DNA from: Notospermus geniculatus | Lineage: Eukaryota; Nemertea; Pilidiophora; Heteronemertea; Lineidae | DNA: 64,000 nucleotides | Assembly: GCA_002633025.1 (NCBI GenBank) | Contig: NMRB01000249.1 | Span: forward strand, 117,336-181,335 | Reading direction: 5' to 3' | In this document: positions 1-11,907 of the stretch, piece after piece | Numbering within the stretch: the stretch's first letter is position 1 | Layout: each line of letters opens with the position of its first letter | The notes under the pieces: model-generated | Seen by the model: the letters and a program-made list of their open reading frames with translations, nothing else | The model's database searches: none | What the model was told of the DNA's origin: nothing | Translations under genes and position numbers: made by a program

Positions 1-154
1 TACATATTAGGTTTTATAACAGTATTTTCTGAGGCCAATGTTTGAGAGTTGGGTGAGTGAACAGGCATCAAGGGTAGAATCATCTGTAGGAAGTATTTGT
101 TTCAACTATTCACAGAAAAAAAATTAGTAACATTTTTCTGTAGAGGGTGCATCT

Positions 155-1059
155 GGGGTAATAGTAGCCCCTTGGTTCGGGGTAATAGTAGCCCCTAGCT
201 TTACTCCCTATATCTTTACTGAGAGGAAGGGAATGTGAAATATCTTCATTTTAGCCTTTATCCCAATCCTAATTACGTACTTTTGATGCACTTTAACCCT
301 TTCACTGCTTATTTCAAGTTAAAACACAATAATTTACAGTATCAGATACAAACTGGAATGTATAAAACAAAATATCATGGGAAAGAAGTGACTGATGGTG
401 CTTGTTTATTTCAGCTATTGATTAACTTCTGTGAGGACTTTTGAAATTGGGAAGTTAATTTACTAATGGCAAGCTACTCACATACGTAAAGGACCGTGAC
501 GATTCCGAACGTGATTGAAATAGCTCTTTTTTTAAAAAAAACACGTGTTTTTTACTGCAAAATAACTTCGGAACAGTATTTGACAGCTACTTAAATAGTA
601 TAATTCGAAGAAGGTGCCGAGCTTTGTGTTTACTGCAGGTCAGACTAGTCACTGATTGTGCATCGTATCTTCAAATAGGTTTGTCCCTTAAATAAAGGTA
701 ATCTTCTTTAAAATAAATGTCAGATTGTTTTTTTTTGTGAAACAGACCTACATGTAACACAATATTGTCACTAACAAGGTCATGTTGCGATAGAAAAAAG
801 ATTTTATGAAAAGAAATTGAGCATGTGAACATTTTTGTCCAGGGGCTACTATTACCCCATACCTACGGGGTAATAGTAGCCCCTGACTCCTACTTCTGAA
901 ATGGCTCTCAGATGCATATTTTGGGTTGCTGTGCCATGAATTTCAAGTGATGCCTTTAGAAGAAGTGCCACAATAAGATTTGGGCAGATTTTTTGGTGTC
1001 CCTCAAGAAATAACCTGTGCAGTTTACAAAATAGGTGAAAAGGGGGCTACTATTACCCC
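155..1059. repeat. Five copies of a 17-bp GGGG..CCCC word
   Basis: The word GGGGTAATAGTAGCCCC occurs at 155-171, 179-195 and 867-883, and its reverse complement occurs at 842-858 and 1043-1059. The pair at 842-883 faces inward and can form a hairpin with an 8-base loop. Each word begins with GGGG and ends with CCCC. The DNA between the clusters is AT-rich and shows no coding signal. These could be ends of a non-autonomous element or a dispersed structured motif; no function is known to me. Confidence 0.6.
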
Positions 1060-1068
1060 ACTTTGCCT

Positions 1069-1610
1069 TATTACGAGTGCACCTTCAGTTGAAAAAAGCA
1101 TCTGGACTTGGTGGGAGAAATATTTAGTATTTAGTATTTACATGTATTTGCATAGCCTGGGTCACAAATGCCACCGGGCGCCGTACGATTTTCCCCACCC
1201 AGCGGCTTGCTGTGGATTTTTGAGACTGAAACTCAGATCGAAGCTATTCCAAGACGTAAAAAGCAGGAACAACTGTATAGAAAAATGCGACTCCGCCACG
1301 TAGCCTACCACTGACTTTATAGCTTCAGAAAAAAGGCTAAACACTCAGCAGGCTGCTTTTAGTCCGGTTTCAGCCATCGCCTCCCGTGCATTATTGATCG
1401 CTTAACGACTCTTTTGGCAAAATGTTCCATCTAGAAGCCAACAGTTCCGCACCGACATTTCTTTAATAGCTTCTGATCTTTATTTATGCCGCTACCATTA
1501 CACAACCGGTCTGGGTTACACCAAGCCAGGCATTAACGAGAGGTATTACGAGTGCACCTTCACTTGAAAAAAGCATCTGGACTTGGTGGGAGAAATATTT
1601 AGTATTTACA
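1069..1610 (+). repeat. Direct repeat of about 65 bp
   Basis: A block starting TATTACGAGTGCACCTTCA and ending GGAGAAATATTTAGTATTTA is present at about 1069-1139 and again at about 1543-1608, with one clear base difference (cagttg versus cacttg). The first copy carries an extra TTTAGTA at its end. The intervening DNA has no obvious gene. Confidence 0.7.
1152..1250 (+). repeat. Fragment of the element seen at 49145-49375
   Basis: The sequence GGTCACAAATGCCACC, followed by CGTACGATTTTCCCCACCCA and a GACTGAAACTC segment, matches about 49155-49232 with few changes. It is a truncated copy of a dispersed element, since the terminal TTAAAGCC of the other copy is missing here. Confidence 0.65.
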
Positions 1611-2588
1611 GGGGAGACTGCTAGTCACAACACCAACAACAGATCGAAATCATTCAGTGATAAATCACTTCTAAAGGTCTGTGTACATTGGCAGCATTTT
1701 TCCAGCATTATTCCAGCATTCTGAGTTGTGGACAGTGTTGTTAAGTATGAGAAAAGAGACTGAGTTGTTGCTGAAATGTTAAAATGTTGGAATATTTTTG
1801 CCAGTGTACATGTAGGCTACAATATATATGCAGCTGAAAGATCTGTGTGTACATTACCAACATTTTTTTCCAAATGTTTTCTAGCATTCAGTGTAACAAC
1901 ACCTTGCTTGGCAAATTGTGTCTGTACAAGGGAAAGAGTTTCCGAATTTTTGTTCAAATGTTGCTGGAGGTTCTTAGCCAGTTTGTTGACCCTTTCAACA
2001 AAGATACTGGCCTACTAGTTCTCCCCATCACGTCGTGGCCATTCATTGTCCAAACAATGATATAACACTACCAAACGCATCCTTTCAGACAATTATTTTA
2101 CCTAAACTTTTGTGCCCATGGCCCACTTGACCAGGACCCATGTCCCCGAAGCCGTCGTAAGGTTAACGATGTCGTTACGCTATGCATTTTTCCAGTTTTA
2201 ACGACATCGTTAACATGGGCCCTGCTTTAGCGTGCCAGCGGCCATTGAATGGCATTAAGCGTCTGACGTCATATGGTGAGAACTGTTTGACCGCCACCTT
2301 TGCCCGAAAAGTCAAAAGATCGTGCTGCTCAGGAATGTTGTTCAGATGTTGGAAAAATATTACCAGGCTTCCTTGTCGGCCGAGAGACAGCAGAACCAAC
2401 CATGTAACATCACTTTACGGGCTAATTGTGTAGGCTAGATTGATGGCCGACTCGATCGACGTAATAGAGGAAGATTGGGAGCTTTACCGTGGATTTGATT
2501 ATAATCGTCGTGAATCGTCATGTAAATTTCCCCAATAACTTGCTAATGTTGCCTATTCGAGACGTAATGTCTTTCTGAAGCGATGGTT
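1611..2588. other. Non-coding stretch with a small hairpin
   Basis: No coding exon is supported here. The only structure seen is a hairpin at 2162-2214 with arms GTTAACGATGTCGTTA and TAACGACATCGTTAAC around a loop of about 20 bases. Short open frames overlap one another and resemble nothing recognisable. Confidence 0.5.
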
Positions 2589-2686
2589 GCCGCAGATGTC
2601 ATATTTCCTGCATTGAGGTTGGTCGTGGGCAAGAATGTGAATGATGAAGTTATGAACTGCATGAAACTAACTTCCTCAGTTATACA

Positions 2687-2815
2687 TACAGTCTATACAT
2701 ACAGTCTGTACATACAGTCTGTACATACAGTCTATACATACAGTCTATACATACAGTCTATACATACAGTCTACACATACAGTCTGTACATACAGTCTGT
2801 ACATACAGTCTGTAC
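2687..2815 (+). repeat. 13-bp minisatellite, copy 1
   Basis: About ten head-to-tail units of ACATACAGTCTAT with T/G alternation (TCTATACATACAG and TCTGTACATACAG). The unit length of 13 is not a multiple of three, so all frames stay open and give an artificial YIQSVHTVYTYSL-like peptide. The allele in copy 2 is longer. Confidence 0.9.
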
Positions 2816-3676
2816 ATGTACATACATTTACATACATCGAATATTGTAACATACATTGTAGCTCTGGAATACTCGTAACGGTAATCAGACTTGGTAGTTT
2901 TTTTTAGATTCCTGTCACAAAGTCGGCCGAGCACATCCTTGTGTAGGCCACCTCGGGCAACCCATGCAGCCCAAGTCTCTAGTTCTGTGGGACATTTTGG
3001 TAGGCAGATGGTGGTCGAAGCATCTGTGTCAGTACTCGCTGGCGCTGCTTTATCGTCATCGCGGCGCCAAAGACGGCAGATCGCTGGACCTCCCGAGTGA
3101 CCATTGCCTTCCTACTCGACAAAACAGCTCGTGTGCGAAGCTATCTCTCCAACACACCGTAATGTCAACAACTTCAGTCGACGTGAACCAACCTGTGGGA
3201 CATCTTGCCAGATATCCAAACCAACATTTGTATTCAGTTCATCGATCATCACCGTTTCATTCAACTCCCGTAGGACGCCCGCGACTGATTGGCTCATGAG
3301 AAATTAATGTCCTCAGCCTTTGAAGGCAGTTTTTTGCAGCCAATCTCGACGAACTGCTCCATGGGTGCGATTCCCCTTTGGCTGAAACGATATCGGGCGA
3401 ATCACCAAGGTAGATTCGAATGCCATCGTAAAAACTAGTATGCTTATGTTTTGATTTGGTTGGAGCAACGCGTGTCTTCCTTTCTTTCTTTGTGCCGGTC
3501 TTTGATTCACTCGAATCCATCCTCCAGACTCGGTTATTCTCGAAGCCTTGTCATACGCAATTGCGTAAGCCTTATATTTGAGGTACAGGCATGGCAGGGT
3601 AAATGAAATGGTCCATAGACCATGTGCTCACCTGGGTGAATGTCCCAGAGGAACGAACAACCAGTGTCAAGTCAAA

Positions 3677-3824
3677 GGGCCGTATGCACCAAACGAAGAC
3701 TATCTTGAACTCAGGTTGAGCCACAACTTTTCCATTGTCACACCATGCCCTGGCAAATCTGAACAATTGAAAAGTTGTGGCTCAACCTGAGTTCAAGATA
3801 ATTTTCGTTTGGTGCATACGGCCC
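3677..3824. mobile_element. Hairpin MITE, GGGCCGTATGCACC type
   Basis: Arms start GGGCCGTATGCACCAAACGA and end TTGGTGCATACGGCCC. They pair over about 60 bases each, including GGTTGAGCCACAACTTTT and its complement, leaving a loop of about 25 bases. The flanks are GTCAAGTCAA on the left and AATATGTTCC on the right. At the same nucleotide copy 2 carries a different hairpin (18587-18703). A second member of this family lies at 28577-28724. Confidence 0.85.
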
Positions 3825-4408
3825 AATATGTTCCACGGAAACATCATACCAGGTTAGAACTTTCTTTGTGGTATTGTTCATGATATGAGCCAAAGTACAT
3901 TTTTCAAGGTGGCCACCTGTCGGCCATGTTTGAGGTGAATTGTGCCGAAAATCGCTGAACACATACACGTTTAGCATGATTTACTGATTGTTCATGAGAA
4001 GGCTTCAACAATGGAATGAATCCTCGCTATACGTTGTGGGTCTCATTTTGTCAGAAACCCGACAGAAAAGATAGCTCCGAATGTAATTGCATGATTGATC
4101 CATCAACTGTTTAATCGAAAATGAGAGTCGAGGCTGATGGCTAGGTCTCCTGATACGTGAACTTCGACCTTAATTAGAAATGCCTTTACTGTCAATAACA
4201 TTTCTAACTTTGTTATATTTATGGTTCGTAAGCACGAATACATCAAAAGATGATGTTGCCCTTGATAAATTGTAGCTCATATAAAATTTCCACCAAAGTA
4301 ACTGTAAACCACTGTGAAAGGAACACGTACATTTCATTAACAAAGGTTTCAAAATATGACCGATGACCTTTCCATACAACGGTGTAATTTTTGTTATTTC
4401 CAGTTCAT

Positions 4409-4665
4409 AAGGCCAGATAAAAAAATTACTTGTTTAGCGTCCGGGCACTTTAGTTTTTCAGGGTCGGGAGGGAGGTTTTTATTTTTATTTTTAGTAGCTT
4501 TTAGCTGAAAAGATAGGTCAAAAACAAATAAAAGAATTTTTTTTAATCTTCAAATTTTAGAGGAGGCAATTTTTTAATGGAAAATGCATTACAAAAAAAT
4601 TCAGGGGTCTTGGCATTTTTCAGGTCGGGAGGGGACGCTAAACAAGTATTTTTTTATGTGGCCTA
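4409..4665. mobile_element. MITE with 34-bp inverted ends, copy 1 only
   Basis: The left end reads AAGGCCAGATAAAAAAATTA then CTTGTTTAGCGTCC. The right end reads GGACGCTAAACAAG then TATTTTTTTATGTGGCCTA. The interior contains two CAGG(G)TCGGGAGG motifs. The matching site in copy 2 (about 19289) is empty. Just to the right, GGCATGTTTTTTAATGTGGCCTAAT (4667-4691) is a small local duplication. Confidence 0.8.
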
Positions 4666-5729
4666 ATGGCATGTTTTTTAATGTGGCCTAATGGCATGTT
4701 TTATGTTGTTTGTTCATCTCAAAATCTGCCACTAAACTACCGCCCAAAACACACGTGTTGTTATTGTTTACATGACGCCATGCTTCCCATTCATTCAAGG
4801 TCTCCAATCCCAAATATGGAAGACGTCGCTAAAAATGATGATACAAATTATGAAGGCATCGGGTAATCTACTGCCTTAGTTTTATGTGCACGCAAGGTTG
4901 CGAAGTCTTCATGAATATGGTCCCTGAGCAACCGGGCATCATTCCCCCAAATTTGAGTGCAGAGTCAGTCTTTTACCAATGGAGGTCATTTATTTAAAGC
5001 ACGTTTGCATTTCATCGATAAAGCTGGCAAATCAAAGCACTACACTTGATAACGAACGTCCTTTATACAATTACTCCACTTGGGTTTGTGGTAGGCATTC
5101 CTTTGATGTTGGCACTTACCAAACGAGCCTTATTAACCTCATCGTTAAACTAGTAACCGCGTTTGCGGCCAACAACGTTTGAAGTTGAATCTGGCATTCG
5201 TTTGATGAATCGTTTACGGAAGATTTCGATATGTGTGCACCACGGGAAAGGCTTAAGTTTTGGTTCGCTTGCGTTAGCTCTGTATATCTTTTCTACCAAA
5301 CTAAAAACCTCTTTCAATCGCTTCGAAATGCCTTCTCGAAACGGCCAGTTTTTCAGTGAATTTTTGTGAAATTCAGGTTCAGAGCCTACGGCTTAAATGT
5401 ATGGACACACATGTAGATGTACATGTAACGTAAGCTTTCTGTGAGGAGATTATCAGCAACTACATGTATGTTAAATAGTCAAAAATGAAATCAGTGGTAA
5501 TTATGCAGGAATAAACTTATGTTTGCGGTATGTTGAAATCGTGTTAGTTAAAAATTTATTGTTAGTTTATTTATTCAGTTATAGTTTTGTTAAAGCTGCC
5601 CATGCACTGGCAACATTTTTTCCAACTTAGCATTTTGCACCTGTACATTCGCGAACAAATTAGAGCAACGTCTGAACATCATGTTGAAAAAAGTCTTTTT
5701 GTTGACTAAATTTGCCCAACAAGGCGTTG

Positions 5730-6166
5730 TTACTCTGAATGTTGGAAAAAAGCCAGTGTGCACAGACCTTCATATACATTTACTACAACAAATATTTCTG
5801 CCGTCTTGGCTGATGCTCCAAGCAGTTTCCACCATTTCCTACCGTTCTTCATTTTCTCATAAGACCCACATAAAATCGTTGTATGTTTGGAAATAAGATG
5901 AAAAACGTCAATCTTTTCTATTTCATATCGTTTAACACACAAATCCCTGGTCTGTCTATTTGCTAATCTCTCATCACCTGGACAGGTAATAGGTCTGGGT
6001 ATGCTCTCCTCTCTCCTTTCACAAGCTTACAATGTTGACACATCCGTCCTTTAGGCTGCTTAGCTGTCCAACGACACCCAGAAATAAATGAGTCCGCATG
6101 TTCTGAGCACGGTTGATCCGAGATCGTCCTCACTTTTATATCCTGTGTCCTCACGGCGCTTATCAC
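5730..6166 (-). pseudogene. Frameshifted counterpart of the 195-aa open frame in copy 2
   Basis: The reverse strand holds two adjoining open frames, 5963-6166 (ISAVRTQDIKVRTISDQPC) and 5730-5942 (CVKRYEIEKIDVFHLISKH). Together they match the single uninterrupted frame at 20320-20907. Around 5975-5980 copy 1 reads CTCTCATCACCTGG where copy 2 reads CTCTTATCCACCTGG. The one-base loss shifts the frame. I do not recognise the protein, and neither copy may be coding. Confidence 0.25.
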
Positions 6167-6330
6167 GAAAAAACCGATTTGGACGATTCAGCAAAGAGAA
6201 GAAAAAGAGTAAATATAAAAACTGGGAAAATCGGAAGTTGCAAGAAAAAGTGGTTTACCATATTTATGTAGTCGTCCAAGGCCAGCATCACAATTCACCA
6301 CAATTTCATGTATGCACATGAAATCACATC

Positions 6331-6469
6331 AGGGCCGTATTTAACTTTTTGGTGCGGGGGCGGCAGGAGCCTCTCAGGGGGGCAGAAGACCTCTTTTTGC
6401 CGTTTTTTGCCCAAAATCCGCATGAAATCACGTTTTTGGTTGGCTCAGGGGGGGGGGCAACTGCCCCCT
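6331..6469 (+). mobile_element. Truncated insertion cut by an assembly join
   Basis: After GAAATCACAT, copy 1 departs from copy 2 with CAGGGCCGTATTTAAC and runs on through a G-rich interior to a single N at 6470. Copy 2 at this point (20957-21211) has ordinary unique sequence. The CAGGG start and G-rich body resemble a hAT-like or similar element whose other end is lost at the join. Confidence 0.5.
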
Positions 6470-6629
6470 NCCCTTACTGCACATTGCGCATGTTTTAATT
6501 ACGGAGTTGCCACATCTGACGTCATCAGGTCACGTGCGTCTTGAATGGTCACGTGTGCCAATGGATGAGAACTAAACCAATGACTTGTCACCCTGTGTTG
6601 CCTTTATCAAAAGTGTTTCTACACATTTA

Positions 6630-6778
6630 GGGCCGTATTCACCAAGGGTGATCATCGCGCGATTAAGACTTAGACGCGTGTAACTTCACTAAATGCACAC
6701 ACTTCCACCATGCTTTTGAAGAAGGTACACGCGTCTAAGTCTTAATCGCGCGATGATCACCCTTGGTGAATTCGGCCC
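6630..6778. mobile_element. Hairpin MITE, GGGCCGTATTCACCAAGGG type (copy 1, left)
   Basis: A near-perfect palindrome of 149 bp. The arms run from GGGCCGTATTCACCAAGGG through GATCATCGCGCGATTAAGAC and TTAGACGCGTGTA, and return as the complement ending GAATTCGGCCC. The loop holds ACTAAATGCACACACTTCC. An inverted copy follows at 6828-6976, so the pair forms a larger palindrome. Confidence 0.9.
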
Positions 6779-6827
6779 TTAGTTTTTATAAAGACAGATT
6801 TTTTTGTCTTGAGGACATAAATATTAA

Positions 6828-6976
6828 GGGCCAAATTCACCAAGGGTGATCATCGCGCGATTAAGACTTAGACGCGTGTACATTCTTCAAAAGCATGGTG
6901 GAAGTGTGTGCATTTAGTGAAGTTACACGCGTCTAAGTCTTAATCGCGCGATGATCACCCTTGGTGAATACGGCCC
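6828..6976. mobile_element. Hairpin MITE, inverted partner (copy 1, right)
   Basis: It has the same arms as 6630-6778 but the loop is in the opposite orientation (CATGGTGGAAGTGTGTGC). It starts GGGCCAAATTCACC and ends ATACGGCCC. About 49 bp separate the two elements. The pair is kept without change in copy 2 at 21372-21520 and 21570-21718. Confidence 0.9.
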
Positions 6977-7681
6977 TAAGTGGATAGGTACCTTCAAATC
7001 ATTGTTTTCAGTTTTTTTGTTCAGAGGAAATTTAATTGCATTTTGTTACAACGAGGATGTACTGGAAATTAAACTGAATGTACACAGTTTGAAATCCAAG
7101 AAAGCATAATATTAACCATTGTGTTTTTGTTGTTGGTTGATTCCTTGGCATAGTAAAACAGGAAAAGGAAGCAATTTCGTTATGTTATACAAAATGCGAC
7201 AATAGAGTATGATTGCGTGATGCATATCTTCAGCCGCCACTGTAATAAAGGTCTTGTAACGACAGAGTTCTGCCCATAACATTAACCAACTGATCTAAGT
7301 GATAGATAGATCACACGGCGTATAAATCAACAGTCTAGAGTCTTGTACCAGACCACTTTCCCGGAGCGAGCACGGCGACAAGAAGGGTCCTCGGGTACTT
7401 TCAACCCAACACCGACGTGATTAGATCTGGCGGCCTCTCCTTAAACCCATCTTATTCTTGTATTCCCCTCATAACCACGTCTCATTCGATTTGTCGTTTC
7501 GTCAACAAATCAGTGTGCCGTGTTTTACATAGCCCCGAGTACAATTGTTCCGTTGTCTTGTCCAATCATGGTTAGTTTTGACTGGTATTGGAAATGGCTT
7601 CCGCTGACTCAGTATACGTGGACGGACTGCAATGCGATTCGTTACGCGATTTCTCTTCATTTAGTTCTCTCCTTTTCCTTA

Positions 7682-8021
7682 TTAAAGGGATACTCCACTC
7701 ATTGTGTAAAATTTTGAATTTTTGCTACATTCAAATACATTGATATCTGCAACATGTCAGATTTTTTAAAAATCAGCAAACCCATCATTTTAAGTATTTT
7801 AATTGAATCCCAAGGGGACCATTGCACAGCACACATGATGTCATGTGTGCTCAATGCATATTTATGAAGGAACAACCAATAGGCCTAGGCAGTCACAGTA
7901 TTAGCTTATTCACTACAAAAGTCATCAGCCTATTGACACTAGTGACATGGCAATTCATGGCATTAGTCTCTATGGATTGATAAAAATTCAAAAGCTTACA
8001 ATGAGTGGAGTCTCCCTTTAA
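7682..8021. mobile_element. 340-bp MITE absent from copy 2
   Basis: The ends are TTAAAGGGATACTCCACTCA and TGAGTGGAGTCTCCCTTTAA. The empty site in copy 2 (about 22423) reads CCTTTATGACGAG. This fits a TTA-type three-base target duplication, as made by PIF/Harbinger elements. A left-end fragment of the same family lies at 27215-27412. Confidence 0.85.
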
Positions 8022-11000
8022 TGACGAGCCAACCACTACAGGGTGTGTCAAAAAAGCGTTGCTCCAGAATAGAGGTGTCGTTCGTTGGTTTTCTAAGGTC
8101 GCTGTTACATAGGAGCTCATTTTTCACTCGTCATTTGTGATTTGGCACGAATCATCCGCAACCTGAAGAATGAACATTGCATTCTCCGCAACTGTTTACA
8201 TGGACGTTCATTTTCTGATTTTGATTTTGAATGGAAAATGAGGAGTGGAAAATGACAAATTACGTAGTTTTGTTATGTAACAGGAATTTTATGACACACT
8301 TACCATAACATTCAGGATACAACTTTTCAGAAATTGCTATTAATAATCGATTTACGAGTAATCTTTCAAATATTTTTACTCTGAGATAGGTTTACACCAA
8401 TCCATAATTGATTGAGACACCTCCATTCCCTCATCATCCAGTGCAAGATGTATGCGTCGATTCTGTAGAACAGCCACAAAAATCTAGGTCAATATGGCGG
8501 CAGTGTTGGCCTAGTTTAATTTCGCTTTTTAGAAGGGATCCTTTTTCGGACATCGAACGCATCGCGTGTGACACAAAGTGGTTTCGAAATCTCCAGATAG
8601 GATCTGTAACAAGTTCTTAAACAAGAACATTTCCCTTGTGCTGTAGTACAGAGGAATTTGCCCGTTGCTCATAATATTATACCCGTTTATCTCGAGCGCA
8701 TGTCACGATAAATTGATGAATCTGTCCACGACTCCATAGACTGGGAGCTTCACAGAAGGGACATGCGCCTTATGGGCCAATAAATCTATCAGTTTGATGA
8801 GATTGTCACAGCCAGGTGACAGAGAGAAGGAATATGCGCCAGTTTCCTGTCGTACGGATATTAGCTTGATGTAGTTGAGTTCAGGCTAACTAGACGAATA
8901 CTTCAGTCGCTCCCGCTGTGTAAGATGTAAACCAGTGATGTGTATAGCTGTGGTGGAGAATGTTTTATCAGTGAACGTCCAATACATCATGCTTGGAGAA
9001 ACATTCAAGGTTTATTGCGATGCCCTGGAAAGAATCCGTCAGATTATTCCTCGCCGACTTCAAGAACAATACGTTACGCCACTTCCTAATGTGTAACCTT
9101 CATATCGATGTTGATATCAGCAGACTGCGACTGGATGTCAAATTGAAGCAAATCAAAATTAAAATGGATGAAGATATCAAAAGACTGACGAGAGAAAGTC
9201 AAATTGAACTGAATAATACCAAAAATCGCTCGCTGATCTATTTTTGATAATACTTAACATTCACGTCGATACAGAAGTCAATACAATGTAGACTGACGAC
9301 TGTAAGTCAAGTTCAACTGAATAATCAACATACAAGTCGACGTAGATATCAATAGACTCAAGTCCAGTCAATACCGGTAGATTTAAATCGATGTAGATAT
9401 CAATACACTCAAGTCCAGTTAATACCGGTACATTTAAATCGATGTAGATATCAATACACTCAAGTCCAGTTAATACCAGTACATTTAAATCGATGTAGAT
9501 ATCAATACACTCAAGTCCAGTTAATACATTTAAATCGATGTACTGTACATATCAATAGACTCAACGTCCAGTTAATACATTTAAATCGATGCAGATATCA
9601 ATAGACTGACGACAGAAAGACAAAATGGACCGAGTTATCATAATCAGGACCTGGCATGACCATTGTCAAAAACAATTTCGAAAGGAGTACACAAAATATT
9701 TACAGATTATAGGCCATTTTCAGTCATGTCAGTATGTTTTTTTCGACTTGCAGTATGTTCATCTGCTAGTACGTCATTTTCAGATTTGACATCTTTGATA
9801 TATTGATCGTCCATAACCCTGGCCATCAACCTCTCTTACCACTCAATCTAATGATTTTCTTTTAATTCTATCATTACAGGTAGGTTGACGGCCAAAATGT
9901 GTTGCCAGTTTTCAGTCATGTGTTGATAAGATTGTCACGTGAGTTATGACGTACGGTAGGCTAGTCTCACTCCGCTCCTGGTCAGTGTTATCCAGCAGAT
10001 GACAGAAGTAATGTTGCGTTTTGATTATTTCATATCATCGTCATCCTGTTGTAAGGATTTTCTGCATGAAATCGTTTTCAAAGTTAGAGTATAAACTAAA
10101 TGTATGCCTACCGTCGCGAACGAAAGACGTAGCAGTGAATTGAACCTACTGATTGCTTCCTTGAATTTTGGCGCTCAATAAAAATACTACCTAATTCATT
10201 GATGATTGACCGATTGACCCCCCCCTCCCCCCCATGTAGGATGAAGCCCCCACCCCACCCCACCTTTTCTGCATCAGCGTCACCAACAACACAGACAGGT
10301 CTCAGGAGGAGGGGCATTAAATTTTATCAAACCGCTACCACTAACATTTTTAAAGATGTCTCTAAGTTGTTGTTTTCTAAGACAAAAGAATGGTGACGTC
10401 AGTGACCATATTTTCTGGCAATGCACAACCAGATAGAGTGACATCATGTATCTTTCGACTCACGTTTTCTTCTTTGAGTTACTACTGGCGACTCTTTGAC
10501 CTCGCGACTATAAAAGGCAACTGAGATGTAGTATGAATGGGTCTGACGTAAACAGGTGGAATAGGAGGAAAAGCTAAAATGGTAGTTGTTTACACAGCAA
10601 ATACGTTGTCACGACAACGACGCAATGGGATAATATTCCATTTGTTGAACGTGTAAGTCACGGTGAGCTGTAAACGACGGTTCGTCGTACAGTATTGGAA
10701 ATTCCCCGGCATCCTCCTTGGAGAGTACGTACTAAAAGCATCTACATGATTCATCACGGAATGAAAATAACCGTTCAAATGTCAAGATGCCTGACCAAGT
10801 CGTATAAATAGACGGAACATACCCAATATTAATGACGTCATTGCCCATTCATCAATATTCTTTCACGAACATTCGTAACATATCTTCGGGCCCGCTGACT
10901 TCAGGCAAAGGGAAAGTTCAGTTTTGAACTAATTTGAGTTTGTTTTACATATTAAAATATGTTATCTTTGATATATATTTTTTTTCTTGAATAAATTTCA

Positions 11001-11186
11001 CTTTGGCATTCCATACACATGCTGAATACGTCATTTGAACAAATGCGCATGTATCGGTGACGAGATTTATCTGTGCGGTTAAATTGGCTGAGTCAGAATT
11101 TTTTCATTTCCTTGATAGACAGTTTTCGTAATCACCCGGATAGACTTAGGGTAACATGTACATTTAGGTTCCGATTTTCTTATAGT
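8022..11186 (+). other. Non-coding stretch of copy 1
   Basis: Apart from the minisatellite, no gene is supported. A short C-tract lies at about 10217-10239 and the rest is unique sequence. Collinear matches with copy 2 cover 8022-9125 and 10598-11186. The part between them (9126-10597) is absent from copy 2. An 84-aa open frame at 8993-9247 runs into the minisatellite and is interrupted in copy 2, so I do not call it. Confidence 0.4.
9345..9605 (+). repeat. About 51-57-bp minisatellite
   Basis: About five units built around CATTTAAATCGATG, GATATCAATACACTC and AAGTCCAGTTAATACC, with length changes between units. The preceding sequence (about 9100-9240) contains GATATCAGCAGACTG and GATATCAAAAGACTGACGAG, apparently older, diverged units. 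The array is absent from copy 2, where a single N at 23536 joins the sequences on either side. Confidence 0.8.
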
Positions 11187-11324
11187 AGGGAGTTTAAGAA
11201 ACCAAACGATAAACGTTAACTTGACGACAACGTTATTTTTCAAACTGCGAATTCACCAGTTTGTTACATTTTCGGTACAAAAATTACCTTGTGGTAAATT
11301 TAACGTTTATCGTTTGATTTCTTA
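11187..11324. mobile_element. AGGGAGTTT-type MITE, right end deleted
   Basis: The left end is AGGGAGTTTAAGAAACCAAA then CGATAAACGTTAA. The right arm TTTAACGTTTATCG then TTTGATTTCTT stops before the expected AAACTCCCT. Copy 2 keeps the full element (24128-24278) plus about 0.25 kb that copy 1 has lost. Confidence 0.8.
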
Positions 11325-11434
11325 GTCAGACTATAACGGAACAATAGATAAGCGTAGCCGTTGACCGAACCGGGCGGTTGCGAAAACTCGCCATTAAATT
11401 CCCCTTTGCGGGCTACTGGTTTGGGTGAACAGTA

Positions 11435-11670
11435 GGGCCGTTTAGACGACAGGCAAAAATCCATATTCGATCCGATCCAATCGGATTGTGGGTTCAAAAC
11501 TTTTTCATGTAAACGCTACCCAATGCAGTCCAATGTGGATTTTTGACCAATTGGACCACATACGACCACATTCAAATCTCGTCTAAACGCAAATGAGACC
11601 GGATGCGGTCGATCGGATCCAATCGGATCGAATGTGAATGTGGTTTTTTGGCTTGTCGTCTAAACGGCCC
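11435..11670. mobile_element. GGGCCGTTTAGACGAC-type MITE, copy 1 only
   Basis: The inverted ends are GGGCCGTTTAGACGACAGGC and GCTTGTCGTCTAAACGGCCC. The inside has further inverted GATCCGATCCAATCGGAT and GATCGGATCCAATCGGATCG motifs. The left flank is AACAGTA and the right flank is TAGTATGATG. The empty site in copy 2 (about 24626) reads GAACAATATGATC. The exact target duplication (TA or AGTA) cannot be fixed. Confidence 0.88.
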
Positions 11671-11907
11671 TAGTATGATGTAGACAGGAAGTCATTACAA
11701 TCACACCCTCAATAATTTGATTTAATTTGCGGCACTAATCCGGCAGTGGAGTTAGAGCCACTAGGAGATTAGTGGGAGGAAAATTTCCGTCATGGGATTA
11801 AGTTTAATCCGGGGGATAAAACACGGCCTTCACGGAAGGAAATTAGGATGGTATTTTTCTTTATTTTTTTCCGTCTGGAGATCAGATTAGATCCATTGTT
11901 ACATGTA

